Source: VMDJ01 sp038144195
Lineage (GTDB): Bacteria; Pseudomonadota; Gammaproteobacteria; Chromatiales; Chromatiaceae
DNA: 64,000 nucleotides
Assembly (NCBI GenBank): GCA_038144195.1
Contig: JAYQNH010000001.1
Location: forward strand, 1 to 64,000
Direction of reading: 5' to 3'
The notes beneath the pieces are model-generated. The model worked only from the letters and a program-made list of their open reading frames with translations, did no database searches and had not been told where the DNA came from. Of the stretch, positions 1 to 10,127 are shown piece after piece. Both the position numbers and the translations under genes were made by a program. Position 1 is the stretch's first letter. Each line of letters begins with the position of its first letter.

Positions 1-62
1 CAAGCTACGGCATCGATGAATACCTTGAGATTAAGTATCTCTGCTTGGGCGGCATGCAGTGA
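1..62 (+). CDS. C-terminal end of an unidentified gene (partial)
   Basis: The frame that ends in TGA at 60-62 is open from the window edge and reads ...YGIDEYLEIKYLCLGGMQ. The TGA overlaps a GTG at 59-61 that starts the next gene, a GTGA overlap typical of translationally coupled genes. That arrangement is the main reason to believe the frame. Only about 19 residues are visible and I do not recognise the family. Confidence 0.35.
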   Translation, partial: SYGIDEYLEIKYLCLGGMQ

Positions 63-840
63 GTTTTCCTCGAGCATTACTGCTCGATATGGATGGCGTT
101 CTATATCGTGGCTCATCACCGATAGAGGGAGCCGCTGAGTTTCTTCACGTAATCTGTGATCATCCGTTTCGTTTTATTACGAACAATCCTATTGCGACGC
201 CTGAGCAAGTGGTGAGCAAATGAAAGCAATTGGCTTGGGTGATTTTACTGCTAATGCAGTGATCACCAGTGCGCAAGCCACCGCGCGTTATCTATCATCT
301 GAAAAAGCCGACTTTCGTTTTTATGCGATTGGGGAGAAGGGCTTGCATGCAGCTTTATCCACTGCGGGCGTGGAGGATGACCAATCTGCTGATTATGTTG
401 TCGTCGGTGAAGGTGCAGGATTGGATTACCAAACACTGAGTAAAGCGATTGCCTTAATTCAACAAGGTGCGGTGTTGATCTCAACGAATCCTGATATCAC
501 GGTCGATGGTTTTATTGAGGGTAAGTTGGTGGTGTTGCCTGGTGGTGGAGCGTTAGTCGCACCTGTTGAAAAGGCGTGTGGGATTAAGGCCATCACAATT
601 GGTAAGCCGGAGCCTTTGTTGTATCAAATGGCATTGGCTGATCTAGGTGTTGCAGCAAACGACTGCGTGATGGTCGGTGATCGACCTGATACCGATATCT
701 TGGGTGCTCAGCGTTTAGGGCTTCAGACCGCTTTGGTGAGAACAGGGCGTTTTTCAGTCGACGCACCATGGCCAGCAGAGCAAGCCCGACCTAATTGGGA
801 TGTGATCGATTTACAGCAGCTTTTGTTGGCGTGGGATTAA
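59..840 (+). CDS. NagD-like HAD-superfamily (IIA) phosphatase, frameshifted
   Basis: Predicted cytoplasmic sugar-phosphate or nucleotide phosphatase of the NagD/phosphoglycolate phosphatase group; the substrate is unknown. HAD motif I is LLLDMDGVLYRG near the N terminus (nucleophile Asp at codon 86-88 and acid/base Asp at 92-94). Motif II lies in RFITNNP, the motif III Lys in TIGKPEP, and motif IV in MVGDRPDTDI. The GTG at 59 overlaps the stop of the gene before it; ATG at 89 would cut into motif I. The frame breaks at the AAA at 218-220: adding one A joins ...EQVVSK to MKAIGLG... and restores a normal length of about 260 residues. The break is most likely a sequence error. Confidence 0.8.
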
Positions 841-860
841 GCTGAGCTTTTTGCACTTAA

Positions 861-879
861 CCCCCTGATTATTAGGGGG
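861..879. other. Hairpin between the HAD gene and pntA
   Basis: A perfect 6-bp stem (CCCCCT / AGGGGG) has a 7-base loop and starts 20 bases after the HAD stop codon. No T run follows on the plus strand, so it may be a weak terminator or processing site and not a canonical intrinsic terminator. Confidence 0.35.
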
Positions 880-1018
880 CTATAAGGTGATTTTTAGCCC
901 GTTTTAACAGCCTCTCTGGTACCATCACAACCGCTAACATATGAATTTTAATATTTCAGTCGTACTGTTGTTAAATCAATGAGTTAGGCTGGAGTTCTGC
1001 AGTACTGAAGAACAAAAC

Positions 1019-2113
1019 ATGATGAAAATTGGTGTTCCAACCGAGACTCAAGCTGGGGAAGCGCGCGTAGCTTTAACGCCGGATATCGTCAGCGGCCTGG
1101 TTAAGAAAGGTCTTGGTGTTGTTGTCCAACAGGGCGCGGGCGAATTGGCTCATTTCCACAATGATGCCTATCGCGATGCCGGTGCTGAAATTGCAGATGC
1201 CACGGCAGCTTTTGCTTGTGACCTGATTGCGAAGGTACGTAAGCCAAGCGTTGATGAAGTTGCATTGATGAAATCAGGTGCCGTGTATATCGGTCAGGTT
1301 GAAAGCTGTGGCGATGATGATGCGATTGCTGCGATGCAGGCAAAGAACATTACCGTGGTCGCACTTGAGCGTGTGCCGCGTATCTCACGCGCACAATCGA
1401 TGGACGTGCTGTCATCACAAGCAAACATTGCAGGTTACCGTGCGGTTATCGAAGCGGCAGCTCACTATGGTCGTTTTGTGCCTTTAATGATGACTTCAGC
1501 AGGTTCTGCTAAACCTGCACGTATTGTTGTTCTCGGTGCCGGTGTGGCGGGTTTGCAAGCGATTGCAACCGCACGACGTTTAGGTGGTGATGTGCATGCA
1601 TATGACATCCGTCCTGAAACCCAAGAACAAATCGAATCACTCGGTGCGAAAGCGATCACGCTAGACATTGGTGAGAGTGGCTCAGGTGATGGTGGTTATG
1701 CCAAAGAGTTATCTGAAGAAGGTAAAGCTAAGCAGCAAGCGATGCTCGCGGATGAGTTGGCAAAAGCCCACGTGATTATCAGTACCGCATTGCTTCCATG
1801 TCGCCAAGCGCCTGAGCTGATTGTTGAGTCAGTGGTTGAGCGTATGCGAGAAGGTTCGGTGATTGTTGATATGGCGGCGGCGACCGGTGGTAACTGTCGT
1901 TTGTCAGAAGCTGATCAGGTTGTGACGAAACACGGTGTGGTGATTGTGGGTCATACCAACTACCCATCGATGATGCCGACCGACTCTAGTGCGTTCTTTG
2001 CGAAGAATATCGCGAACTTGCTTGGCATTATGTTGAACACCGATGAGGCTGTTACGCTAAATGATCTTGATGAAGATGAGATCACAGCAGCAGCGCAAGT
2101 AAAGCCAGAATAA
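1019..2113 (+). CDS. pntA: NAD(P) transhydrogenase subunit alpha part 1 (PntAA)
   Basis: NAD(H)-binding domain I of the proton-translocating transhydrogenase, which moves hydride between NADH and NADP+ using the proton gradient; it is the peripheral cytoplasmic part. The 364 residues show the alanine dehydrogenase/PntAA fold: start MKIGVPTET, the segment RVPRISRAQSMDVLSSQ near residues 120-136, and the Rossmann motif VLGAGVAGLQA near 171-181. The protein ends before the membrane helices, so this is the split-alpha type known from Rhodospirillum, with the helices on the next gene. Two consecutive ATGs occur at the start and either is possible. It forms an operon with the next two genes (12-base gap). 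Confidence 0.95.
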   Translation: MMKIGVPTETQAGEARVALTPDIVSGLVKKGLGVVVQQGAGELAHFHNDAYRDAGAEIADATAAFACDLIAKVRKPSVDEVALMKSGAVYIGQVESCGDDDAIAAMQAKNITVVALERVPRISRAQSMDVLSSQANIAGYRAVIEAAAHYGRFVPLMMTSAGSAKPARIVVLGAGVAGLQAIATARRLGGDVHAYDIRPETQEQIESLGAKAITLDIGESGSGDGGYAKELSEEGKAKQQAMLADELAKAHVIISTALLPCRQAPELIVESVVERMREGSVIVDMAAATGGNCRLSEADQVVTKHGVVIVGHTNYPSMMPTDSSAFFAKNIANLLGIMLNTDEAVTLNDLDEDEITAAAQVKPE

Positions 2114-2125
2114 GAGAGAGATCCC

Positions 2126-2413
2126 ATGGCTGATACCTTAATTACTTTATATGTTTTTGTGTTGTCGTGTTTTATCGGCTACTTCGTTATCTGGGGTGTA
2201 ACTCCAGCACTGCATACACCACTTGTTGCGTTAACCAATGCGATCTCGGGCATCGTGATTGTTGGCGCTTTGTTGGTTACTGGTTTTCAAGAGGTGGGTA
2301 CCACCGCTGAAGTCATGGGCTTCTTCGCAGTGATGTTGGCATCGATTAACGTGTTTGGAGGGTTCTTAGTGACCAATCGCATGTTGTCCATGTTTAAGAA
2401 GAAAAAGAAGTAA
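2126..2413 (+). CDS. pntAb: NAD(P) transhydrogenase subunit alpha part 2 (PntAB)
   Basis: Small membrane subunit of the three-gene transhydrogenase, carrying the alpha-side helices of the proton channel domain. Its 95 residues contain about three hydrophobic helices (roughly residues 5-25, 35-55, 62-83) and end in a basic tail, MFKKKKK. A ribosome binding site (AGAGAG) precedes the ATG. It sits between pntA and pntB with gaps of 12 and 9 bases, so all three are probably made from one transcript. Confidence 0.93.
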   Translation: MADTLITLYVFVLSCFIGYFVIWGVTPALHTPLVALTNAISGIVIVGALLVTGFQEVGTTAEVMGFFAVMLASINVFGGFLVTNRMLSMFKKKKK

Positions 2414-2422
2414 GGGGCCAAC

Positions 2423-3826
2423 ATGACACTTTCACATGATGTACAAGCGATCGCGTATCTGATCTCGGCAACTTTGTTTGTGTTGTCGCTGAAAGGTCTA
2501 ACGCATCCTTCAACAGCGCGCCGTGGTAACACGCTTGGTATGGCGGGTATGGCGATTGCGATTGTGGCAACGCTACTTGGTGCTGAAATTCAATCGTATG
2601 GTTTTATCTTGGCGGGTTTGGTCGCTGGTGGTTTGATTGGTGCGGTACTGGCAGCGCGCGTGCAGATGACTGCGATGCCGCAGTTGGTAGCTGCACTACA
2701 TAGCTTTGTTGGTATGGCAGCGGTGTTGGTTGCTGTGGGCACCTTCTTAAATCGCCAAGCCGAAGGCACGCTCAATGCGGTGCTGATGGGTGAGTTATCT
2801 GCCGGTATTGTGATCGGTGCGATTACCTTTACTGGCTCTGTGATTGCGTTCGGTAAGTTGCAAGGTTTGATCTCAGGTGCGCCTGTGCGTTTTGCAGGTC
2901 AGCATGCATTGAATGCAATGATTGCAATTGTGACCATTGGTTTTGCCGTTCACTTTGCGATGACGGGTTCTGAGTTCTCGTTAATCGCGATGACTTTGTT
3001 AGCCTTCTTGCTTGGCTTAACCTTGATCATCCCAATCGGCGGTGCTGACATGCCGGTTATCGTCTCGATGCTGAACAGTTACTCAGGTTGGGCAGCAGCG
3101 GCGACGGGCTTCACCTTGCATAACAACCTACTGATTATCGTTGGTGCGTTAGTTGGTTTCTCTGGTGCGATCCTGTCTTACATTATGTGTAAAGCGATGA
3201 ACCGCTCAATCCTTAACGTCATCTTTGGCGGCTTTGGTAGTGAGTCAGGTGGTGGTGAAGAGAGTGCAGGTGCTGCAGCAGCTGAGAAGGGCGTTAAGTC
3301 AGCTTCAGTTGAGGATGCGGTTTACTGGATGGAAGATGCCAATCGCGTGATTATCGTGCCTGGTTACGGTATGGCAGTTGCGCAAGCGCAGCACGCATTG
3401 AAAGAGATGATGGAGCTGCTCGAGGCGCGCGACGTTGAAGTGAAGTTTGCAGTGCATCCAGTAGCAGGTCGTATGCCGGGCCACATGAATGTGCTCTTGG
3501 CGGAAGCTGATATTCCTTACGATCATGTACTTGAGATGGATGAGATCAATCCTTAATTTGCATCAACTGTTGTGGTGTTGGTTGTGGGTGCGAATGACGT
3601 TGTTAACCCAGCGGCACGTACCGACCAGTCGAGCCCAATTTACGGTATGCCGATTTTGGATGCAGGTAAGGCAAAGAATATTTATTTCTTGAAACGTTCA
3701 ATGAAGCCAGGTTATTCGGGTGTCGATAATCTGTTGTTCTACCAAGACAACTGCTCATTGGTCTTTGGTGACATAAAAGATACGATTGAAGGTATGGTGA
3801 CCTCGCTGAAAGGTGGCGGTCATTAA
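2423..3826 (+). CDS. pntB: NAD(P) transhydrogenase subunit beta (PntB), with an internal in-frame TAA
   Basis: Membrane helices (residues about 1-260) plus the C-terminal NADP(H)-binding domain III. Domain III is clear: VIIVPGYGMAVAQAQH, HPVAGRMPGHMNVLLAEA, then VVGANDVVNPAA and GYSGVDN. The frame is interrupted by TAA at 3554-3556, inside the conserved stretch DEINP-x-F. Reading continues in the same frame to the TAA at 3824-3826, giving the normal length of about 467 residues. Homologues usually have Glu or Asp here, so GAA to TAA is a one-base change. If real, the change would remove part of the NADP site and inactivate the enzyme; a base-call error is more likely. Confidence 0.92.
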
Positions 3827-3843
3827 TCAGACCTAACGGATCG

Positions 3844-3868
3844 AAGGCCTGCATTGCAGGCCTTTTTT
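3844..3868 (+). terminator. Intrinsic terminator after pntB
   Basis: A perfect 9-bp stem (AAGGCCTGC / GCAGGCCTT) with an ATT loop is followed by a T run to 3868. It closes the pntA-pntAb-pntB operon 17 bases after the pntB stop codon and just upstream of hrpA. Confidence 0.9.
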
Positions 3869-3877
3869 AATTGAACT

Positions 3878-6800
3878 ATGACTCAGCCGGATAACGACTA
3901 CTCAGATTGCTTGTTGAAAGATCGCCATCTTTTACAACGTTGGGCAAAGACGTTGGAAAAAGGCGAGTGTGATGCTGAGTTACAGCAGAAATATACCGAG
4001 CGCTTAGCTCAATCACGCGCAGCCGTTGTTGCGCGTGAATCATCAGTGGTGCAGGTGACATTCCCTGCGGGCTTGCCAGTGAGTGAGCGTGTTGAAGAGA
4101 TCCAAAAGCTGATCGTTGAGAATCAGGTGATTGTGCTGTGTGGTGAAACTGGTTCGGGTAAATCAACACAGCTACCTAAGGTTTGTTTGAGCTTGGGTCG
4201 CGGTATTTTTGGCCGCATCGGTCATACCCAACCCCGTCGATTAGCGGCGCGCAGTTTGGCTTCACGTGTTGCTTCTGAGATTGAGCAAGAGGTGGGCTTA
4301 AGCGTTGGCTATAAGGTTCGCTTTGCCGATAAGGTGAGTGAGAGTACCCGGGTTAAGCTGCTGACTGACGGTATGCTGCTAGCTGAGATTCAACGCGACA
4401 AATACCTCAACGAATATGACACGCTGATCATTGATGAGGCGCATGAGCGTAGTCTGAATATCGATTTCTTGATGGGCTATCTCAAATCATTGCTACCTAA
4501 GCGACCTGATTTGAAGCTGATCATTACCTCGGCGACGATTGATCCGCAGAAGTTTTCAAAACACTTTAATGATGCACCGATCATTGAGGTTTCTGGCCGT
4601 ACTTATCCGGTTGAGGTGCGTTACCGACCACCACCTGAAGATGGAGAGAATGGTGGTATCGATCATCAGCAAGGTTTGATTGATGCGGTGAATGAGTTAT
4701 TGGGAGAAAGTCGTGGCGATATTTTGATTTTCTTTCCGGGTGAACGTGAGATACGTGAAGCGCGTGAGTTACTGCGCAAGCAAAACTTAGGTGGTACCGA
4801 GTTATTACCTTTGTACGCGCGCTTATCCCCCCAAGAGCAAGCGCGCATCTTTAAGCCTTCAGGGTGCGCGACACATTGTGTTGGCAACTAATGTCGCTGA
4901 GACATCACTGACTGTGCCGGGTATACGTCATGTGATCGATACCGGTATTGCACGGATTAGTCGTTACAGCGCCAAATCGAAGATTCAGCGGCTGCCCTTA
5001 GAGGCGGTCTCTAAGGCGAGTGCCGATCAGCGTAAAGGTCGCTGTGGTCGTGTGGCTGAAGGTGTGTGTATTCGTCTATACAGTGAAGAAGATTTCACTT
5101 TGCGAGATGAGTTCACTGAGCCTGAGATTCAGCGAACTAATCTAGCGTCGGTCATCTTACAGATGCAGGTGCTTGGCTTTGGCGATATCGAAGAGTTTCC
5201 GTTCGTTGATCCGCCGGATAGTCGAATGATCAAAGATGGCTACCGTTTGTTGCATGAGCTAGGTGCTGTGGATGCTACGCGTCGGGTGACGAATCTTGGT
5301 CGTAAGTTGGCGCGTTTGCCGATTGATCCGAGGATTGGTCGGATGTTGATTGAGTCTGCGCATACAGGTTGTCTAACCGAGTTGTTGATCATTGGTGCGG
5401 CGTTATCGATTCAAGATCCGCGTGAGCGTCCGTTTGATAAGCAGCAACAGGCAGATGAAGCGCATGCTTTATTTGCAGATGAGAAGTCTGACTTTATTGG
5501 CTTTGTGAATCTGTGGAACTTTCTTCAAGAACATCGCGAATTATTGACACGGCGAAAGTTTGAGCGCTTGTGTCGTGAGCGGTTTATCTCGCCAATTCGA
5601 GTGCGTGAGTGGATGGACGTGCATTTTCAGCTGAAAGAGCAAATGCGGGAGCTCGGTTATAAGTTGAACGAAAAACGCGGTGCCTATGAAAGCATACATC
5701 AAGCAGTGATTAGCGGCATGCTCAGTCACTTGGGTCAGCGAACGCAAGGTAAAGAGCGTGATTACCTTGGTGCGCGCAACACGCGTTTCCATATCTTCCC
5801 GGATCATCGCAGTTCAGTGCACAACCTAAGTGGATTGTTGCCGCCGAGCTTGTTGAAACTACAAAGTTGTATGCGCGCGGTGTGGCTACAATTCTTCCAG
5901 AGTGGATTGAAAAGCTTGCCGGTCATTTGGTTAATCACAGTTACTTTGAGCCGCACTGGCAAGCTAAGCGAGGGCAGGTGGGTGCGTATGAGCGGATTAC
6001 CCTGTATGGCCTGACCATCGTCCCGCGTCGTCGTATTAACTACGGCCCCATCGATCCGGTTGTCTCGCATGACATGTTTTTACGCTTTGGCTTAACCGAA
6101 GGTGATATGCAGACGCGTGCGCCTTTCTTCCGCCATAACCAAGAATTGATTGCTGATCTGCATCATGAAGAGGCAAAGCTTCGTCGGCGAGATGTCTTGG
6201 TAGACGAAGAGGCGATCTACCAGTACTACGCTAAACGCATACCTGAGACGATTTATAGCGTTGCGCAATTAGAAAAATGGTTGCGCGAGCAAAAGAATAA
6301 AAAGCTGTTGCACATGCGTCGTGAAGATATCGTGCGACGTGATAGTGATCTGGATGAGGCGCAATTCCCAGACAGTTTGTTAGTCGGTAGTACACATCTA
6401 CCGATGACCTATCACTTTGAGCCAGGAAATGAGGCCGATGGCGTGACCCTGCATGTACCCATGCCATTGCTTAATCAGCTAGATACCAGTCGTTTAGATT
6501 TGTTGGTGGCAGGTTTGATTGAAGATAAGGTGATTGCGTTGATTAAAGGTTTGCCTAAAGCGCTGCGCCGCCAATTTGTACCGGTGCCTGATTTTGCGCA
6601 GCAAGCCTTAGCGCGTATGCAGCCATCTTCAACGCCTTTGCATCAAAGTTTGGCATTAGCGCTTAAGCAGATTACTTCGGTGCATATCCCAGAGGATCAA
6701 TGGCAGCTTGAATCGATCGAGCCTTTCTTGCGTATGCGGATTAAGCTTCTCAGTGCGGATGGCATGGAGGTTGTGACCTATTCGCGTGATATTTCAACCT

Positions 6801-7754
6801 TACAGCGTGACTATGCTGATGAAGTGCAGGTGGAATCATCATCAAGCAAAACTAATCTGGCGATCGAGCAAGACGATGTGCGTGATTGGGATTTTGGCGA
6901 TCTACCCGAGTCTGTCGATGCGAATGTCGCAGGTGTAGATATGCGTTTGTATCCAGCGGTAGTTGATCAGGGTGAATGTGCAGCGGTGCGCTGTTTAGAT
7001 TCGCAAGCGCGTGCGGCATCGGCTCATCAGAAAGGTTTGCGGCGTCTGTTGTTGATGCGTTTAGCACCCACAGTGAAAGATTTACGTAAACGTGTAAAAC
7101 AGCAGCAGGCGATGCTGCTGCAATATACAAAAGTACCTTCGCGTGCGGGCAGTAATGCAAAGCCGATTGCGTTGGATGAGCAATTGGTTGAGCGAATTGT
7201 TGATCTAGCATTTGATCTTGCGAATGTGGATGCGCACTCAAGCTGCCTTTGAGGTGTTATATGACTTGGGTCGCTCAAAGTTGCATGAGATTGCGGATCA
7301 AGTGATCACAACGATGACTCAAGTGCTTGCTAGTTACCATCAGCTACGCAAGTTGCTCGATAAGGTGACGCATATCAGTTTGCTCAGTTCAGTGAAGGAT
7401 GTGCAGGCGCATATGGACCGACTGGTCTATCAAGGGTTTATTAGCGATGTGGCTGCTGAACCGCTAGCGCAATACGGACGTTATCTCAAAGCGATTGAGA
7501 TGCGCGTCGAAAAGCTTCAGGCAGGCGGTCATGCGCGTGATGCTCAAGGGAGGCGGGAGAAGGCAGCGGTAGAAGAGAAATGGCTGCAACGTGATCAGCA
7601 GGCGCGAGAAAAAGGCTTGTTTGATGAGCGTCTTGATGAGATTCGTTGGCAGCTAGAAGAGCTAGCTATCTCCTTGTTTGCGCAAGAGGTGAAAACCTTA
7701 TATCCCATCTCGGTAAAGCGTCTTGAAAAGCGTTGGAAAGAGTTAGGGCTCTAG
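3878..7754 (+). CDS. hrpA: ATP-dependent RNA helicase HrpA (DEAH box), frameshifted three times
   Basis: Large cytoplasmic DEAH-box helicase, linked in E. coli to mRNA processing and rescue of stalled ribosomes. Domain order: Walker A GETGSGKSTQ, DEAH box IIDEAHERS, motif III SAT, motif V ATNVAETSLTVPG, motif VI QRKGRCGRV, HA2/OB-fold region, then the long DUF3418 C-terminal part. The combined length of about 1290 residues matches E. coli HrpA. Three breaks are each repaired by one base: one G too many in GGG at 4862-4864, one G too few at 5801-5802, one G too many at 7228-7229. The reading after each repair aligns with HrpA without a gap. ATG at 3878 lies 10 bases after the terminator T run. 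Confidence 0.93.
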
Positions 7755-7809
7755 TCGTTTAGCTAGGGTAAAATCGATTTATTGTTAACCACACATTCAA
7801 GGAACACTC

Positions 7810-8298
7810 ATGGCGACATGTCACTGTGGATCAGGTAAACCTTATGTAAAATGCTGCGAGCCTTATATCAATGGTGAGCTAGCACCAACCGCTGAAGCTT
7901 TGATGCGTTCACGTTATAGCGCGTATGTCGTAGGCGCTGTGGATTACTTAGGTGAGACTTTGCATCCGGACCATCGCTCTGACTTTGATCGTAATGCGAC
8001 CGCTAAATGGGCCTCAGAATCAGAGTGGAAGCAGCTGGATATCTTGGCGACCGAAGGTGGCGAAGAAGGTGATGAGGAAGGCATCGTTGAGTTCCGTGCG
8101 ATCTTCAGTGAGTCTGGCGGTGAAGATATGGCGCACACCGAACGCAGTCGCTTCGTCAAAGAGGGCGATCGTTGGTATTACGTAGATGGTTTGTTGCCAA
8201 CGCCTGTGACTTATCGTCGCGAAGACGAAAAGGTAGGTCGTAACGATCCATGCCCTTGTGGTAGCGGCAAGAAATATAAGAAGTGCTGCGGCAAGTAA
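7810..8298 (+). CDS. ychJ: YchJ family protein with two SEC-C zinc motifs
   Basis: Conserved protein of unknown biochemical role. N-terminal SEC-C motif (CHCGSGKPYVKCC, residues about 4-16) and C-terminal SEC-C motif (CPCGSGKKYKKCCG, about 148-161) flank the YchJ core (LMRSRYSAYVVG). SEC-C motifs bind zinc and in SecA contact SecB and ribosomes. The 162 residues match the E. coli length. A ribosome binding site (CAAGGAA) lies upstream of the ATG. Its last 16 bases overlap the next gene, so translation is probably coupled. Confidence 0.9.
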   Translation: MATCHCGSGKPYVKCCEPYINGELAPTAEALMRSRYSAYVVGAVDYLGETLHPDHRSDFDRNATAKWASESEWKQLDILATEGGEEGDEEGIVEFRAIFSESGGEDMAHTERSRFVKEGDRWYYVDGLLPTPVTYRREDEKVGRNDPCPCGSGKKYKKCCGK

Positions 8299-8888
8299 AC
8301 AAACCTTATAGCGAGTCCTGCGTTCAAAATCGTGATCCGATCCTCTCGGTTCTGCGAGAGGTACTTGTTGATTGTCATCACGTGCTAGAGATTGGTAGTG
8401 GCACCGGTCAGCACGCGGTTTATTTTGCTGAAGCACTAGCACCCCTAATTTGGCAGTGCAGTGATGTTGAAGAACATCATCCAGGTATCAATGCGTGGAT
8501 TGATGACTACACGGGCGATAATTTACGTCGTCCGATTGCGCTAGACGTTACACGCGATGCTTGGCCAAAGTCACACGTTGATGCCATCTATAGTGCGAAT
8601 ACTGCACACATCATGAGCGAGCCAGATGTTGAAGCTATGTTCGAAGGTGTAGGGCGTCTATTAACTGCTAATGCACCGTTCGTTTTATACGGACCATTTA
8701 ACATTGATGGCCAATATACGGCTGAAAGTAATGAGCGCTTTGATCAGTATCTTCGTGCGCAAGACCCCGAGATGGGTGTGCGCGATACGGCATGGTTAAA
8801 AAGCTTGGCTGATAAAGTTGGGCTCACACTTGAACGAATGGTCGATATGCCGGCCGATAACAAAACATTGATATGGCGAAAACTGTAG
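8283..8888 (+). CDS. DUF938 family SAM-dependent methyltransferase
   Basis: Class I methyltransferase fold: motif I VLEIGSGTGQHAVYFAE at about residues 38-54, and an acidic post-I region CSDVEEHHPGI. It belongs to the DUF938 family; the substrate is unknown. The GTG start at 8283 lies inside ychJ; family members usually begin close to a KPYSES-like segment, found here at residues 7-12, and no ATG is available nearby. It overlaps ychJ and the following thioredoxin gene by 16 bases each, which suggests one coupled transcript. Confidence 0.85.
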   Translation: MLRQVNKPYSESCVQNRDPILSVLREVLVDCHHVLEIGSGTGQHAVYFAEALAPLIWQCSDVEEHHPGINAWIDDYTGDNLRRPIALDVTRDAWPKSHVDAIYSANTAHIMSEPDVEAMFEGVGRLLTANAPFVLYGPFNIDGQYTAESNERFDQYLRAQDPEMGVRDTAWLKSLADKVGLTLERMVDMPADNKTLIWRKL

Positions 8889-9370
8889 GTCAACGTATTA
8901 AGTCGTGGGGTATCACGCTGCTATTGGCAGTGGTGGTGTTCTCAGCGCTATCGGCGTGGAAGTCGAAAGATATGTTGTTAGGTCCGGCACCCGTGTTAGC
9001 CGGTTATGACTTGCAAGGTCAGTTGATGACGCTTGAGCCTAAAGATGAGCCGACGCTGATTTATTTTTGGGCGACTTGGTGTCCGATCTGCGGTTTTACT
9101 ATCTCAAGCATTGCAAGTATCGCTGAAGACTATCCCGTGATTACGGTGGCAACGACATCCGGTAGTGAAGAAGAGATTGCGACTTACCTTTCGCAAAAGA
9201 ACATTAGCCTGCCGGTAATGATGGATGACTCAGGTGATTTAGGTCGCCACTGGGGTGTGACTGGCGTGCCCGCGATTTTTATCGTGGATTCAAAAGGCCA
9301 GATTACCCATCGCAGCTTGGGTTATGCTTCTGAGCTTGTGCTAAGAGCGCGCTTGGTGCTCGCTGATTAA
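8873..9370 (+). CDS. Membrane-anchored thioredoxin-like disulfide oxidoreductase (ScsD/TlpA type)
   Basis: Predicted periplasmic thiol-disulfide exchange protein. One N-terminal hydrophobic segment (residues about 11-27) should anchor it with the domain in the periplasm. The thioredoxin domain carries the active site WCPIC in FWATWCPICGFT (about residues 65-76) and the cis-Pro segment GVPAIFIVD. Length is 165 residues. CPxC actives of this kind resemble the ScsD/TlpA branch more than DsbA. It is the last gene of the ychJ-DUF938 string and overlaps a convergent small gene by 4 bases at the 3' end. Confidence 0.87.
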   Translation: MAKTVGQRIKSWGITLLLAVVVFSALSAWKSKDMLLGPAPVLAGYDLQGQLMTLEPKDEPTLIYFWATWCPICGFTISSIASIAEDYPVITVATTSGSEEEIATYLSQKNISLPVMMDDSGDLGRHWGVTGVPAIFIVDSKGQITHRSLGYASELVLRARLVLAD

Positions 9371-9603
9371 TCTTCGCCAATGATGCGCTCTTCGCGAGGT
9401 GCGCTGAGGAGTTTTTCTGCTTCTGGCTGAGTCTTGGCGAAAATCAGGCGGCAGTCGTGGTTCATATTGGCACCGCCAATCTCAGCACGTTTGGTGCGAG
9501 CGAGCTCACGAGCTTCTTTGTAACTATCTAATTTATCAACATATTCCAATTTCTTGGTATTGTTGGCAGGGTTAACCGTGACGAAGTACACAAAATAAGG
9601 CAT
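9367..9603 (-). CDS. Small conserved protein of unknown function
   Basis: A 78-residue cytoplasmic, charged protein starting MPYFVYFVTVNP and ending REERIIGED. Similar short proteins (MPxFVYxI... with a REERxxGED-like tail) occur widely in gammaproteobacteria and have no assigned function. It is convergent with the thioredoxin gene and divergent from the PsiE-like gene. The basic/acidic central part (YKEARELARTKRAEIG) could be helical. Confidence 0.7.
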   Translation of the reverse strand: MPYFVYFVTVNPANNTKKLEYVDKLDSYKEARELARTKRAEIGGANMNHDCRLIFAKTQPEAEKLLSAPREERIIGED

Positions 9604-9692
9604 GGTTAGAACTCAATAATAAAAAACGCCGCAAGCCTATCATGAGGCCGGTTAAGCGAAAACCACGTGTTAGTGGTGCATAGGGGGATGTC

Positions 9693-10127
9693 ATGGATAA
9701 AGATTCTGAGTTTCAAAGCCAGATAACAAAGTTAGGTAACCAGATGGTGGATGGCTTTCATCTGTTGGGCCTGTTTGTCATTGGCGCTGCGATTATTTGG
9801 GCCTCTTGGGCGGAGGTGTTTAATATCATCGCTGAGCATGACCATCCAACCATTAAAGACATCCTCTTGCTATTTATCTATTTAGAGCTTGGTGCGATGG
9901 TCGGCATCTATTTCAAAACCAAGCGACTGCCGGTGATCTTCCTGATCTACATCGCGATTACAGCTTTGACGCGTTTGTTAACCATCGACGCAAAACAAAT
10001 GACCGATATTCATATGATTACCGTAACCGGTTCAACTTTGGTTTTATGTCTGGGGGTTGTTTTACTGCAGTTTGGTAGCTCCAAACTTCGTGGTTCATCT
10101 GAATGTGAAATGGATACCAAAGGTTAA
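9693..10127 (+). CDS. psiE: PsiE-like phosphate-starvation-inducible membrane protein
   Basis: Small inner-membrane protein of 144 residues with four hydrophobic helices (about 21-42, 60-80, 86-105, 113-132). The segment LLLFIYLELGAMVGIYF and the following RLPVIFLIYIAITALTR match the PsiE family core. E. coli psiE is induced by phosphate starvation, but its molecular role is unknown. The stop codon overlaps the next start (TAATG), so the two genes are coupled. I see no obvious Pho box. Confidence 0.78.
   Translation: MDKDSEFQSQITKLGNQMVDGFHLLGLFVIGAAIIWASWAEVFNIIAEHDHPTIKDILLLFIYLELGAMVGIYFKTKRLPVIFLIYIAITALTRLLTIDAKQMTDIHMITVTGSTLVLCLGVVLLQFGSSKLRGSSECEMDTKG

Noticed and set aside
861..879. 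Rho-independent terminator after the HAD gene
   Set aside because: The stem is good but no T run follows; listed only as a hairpin.
8020..8442. 140-residue open frame opposite ychJ/DUF938
   Set aside because: It lies across two well-supported genes on the other strand and shows no family features.
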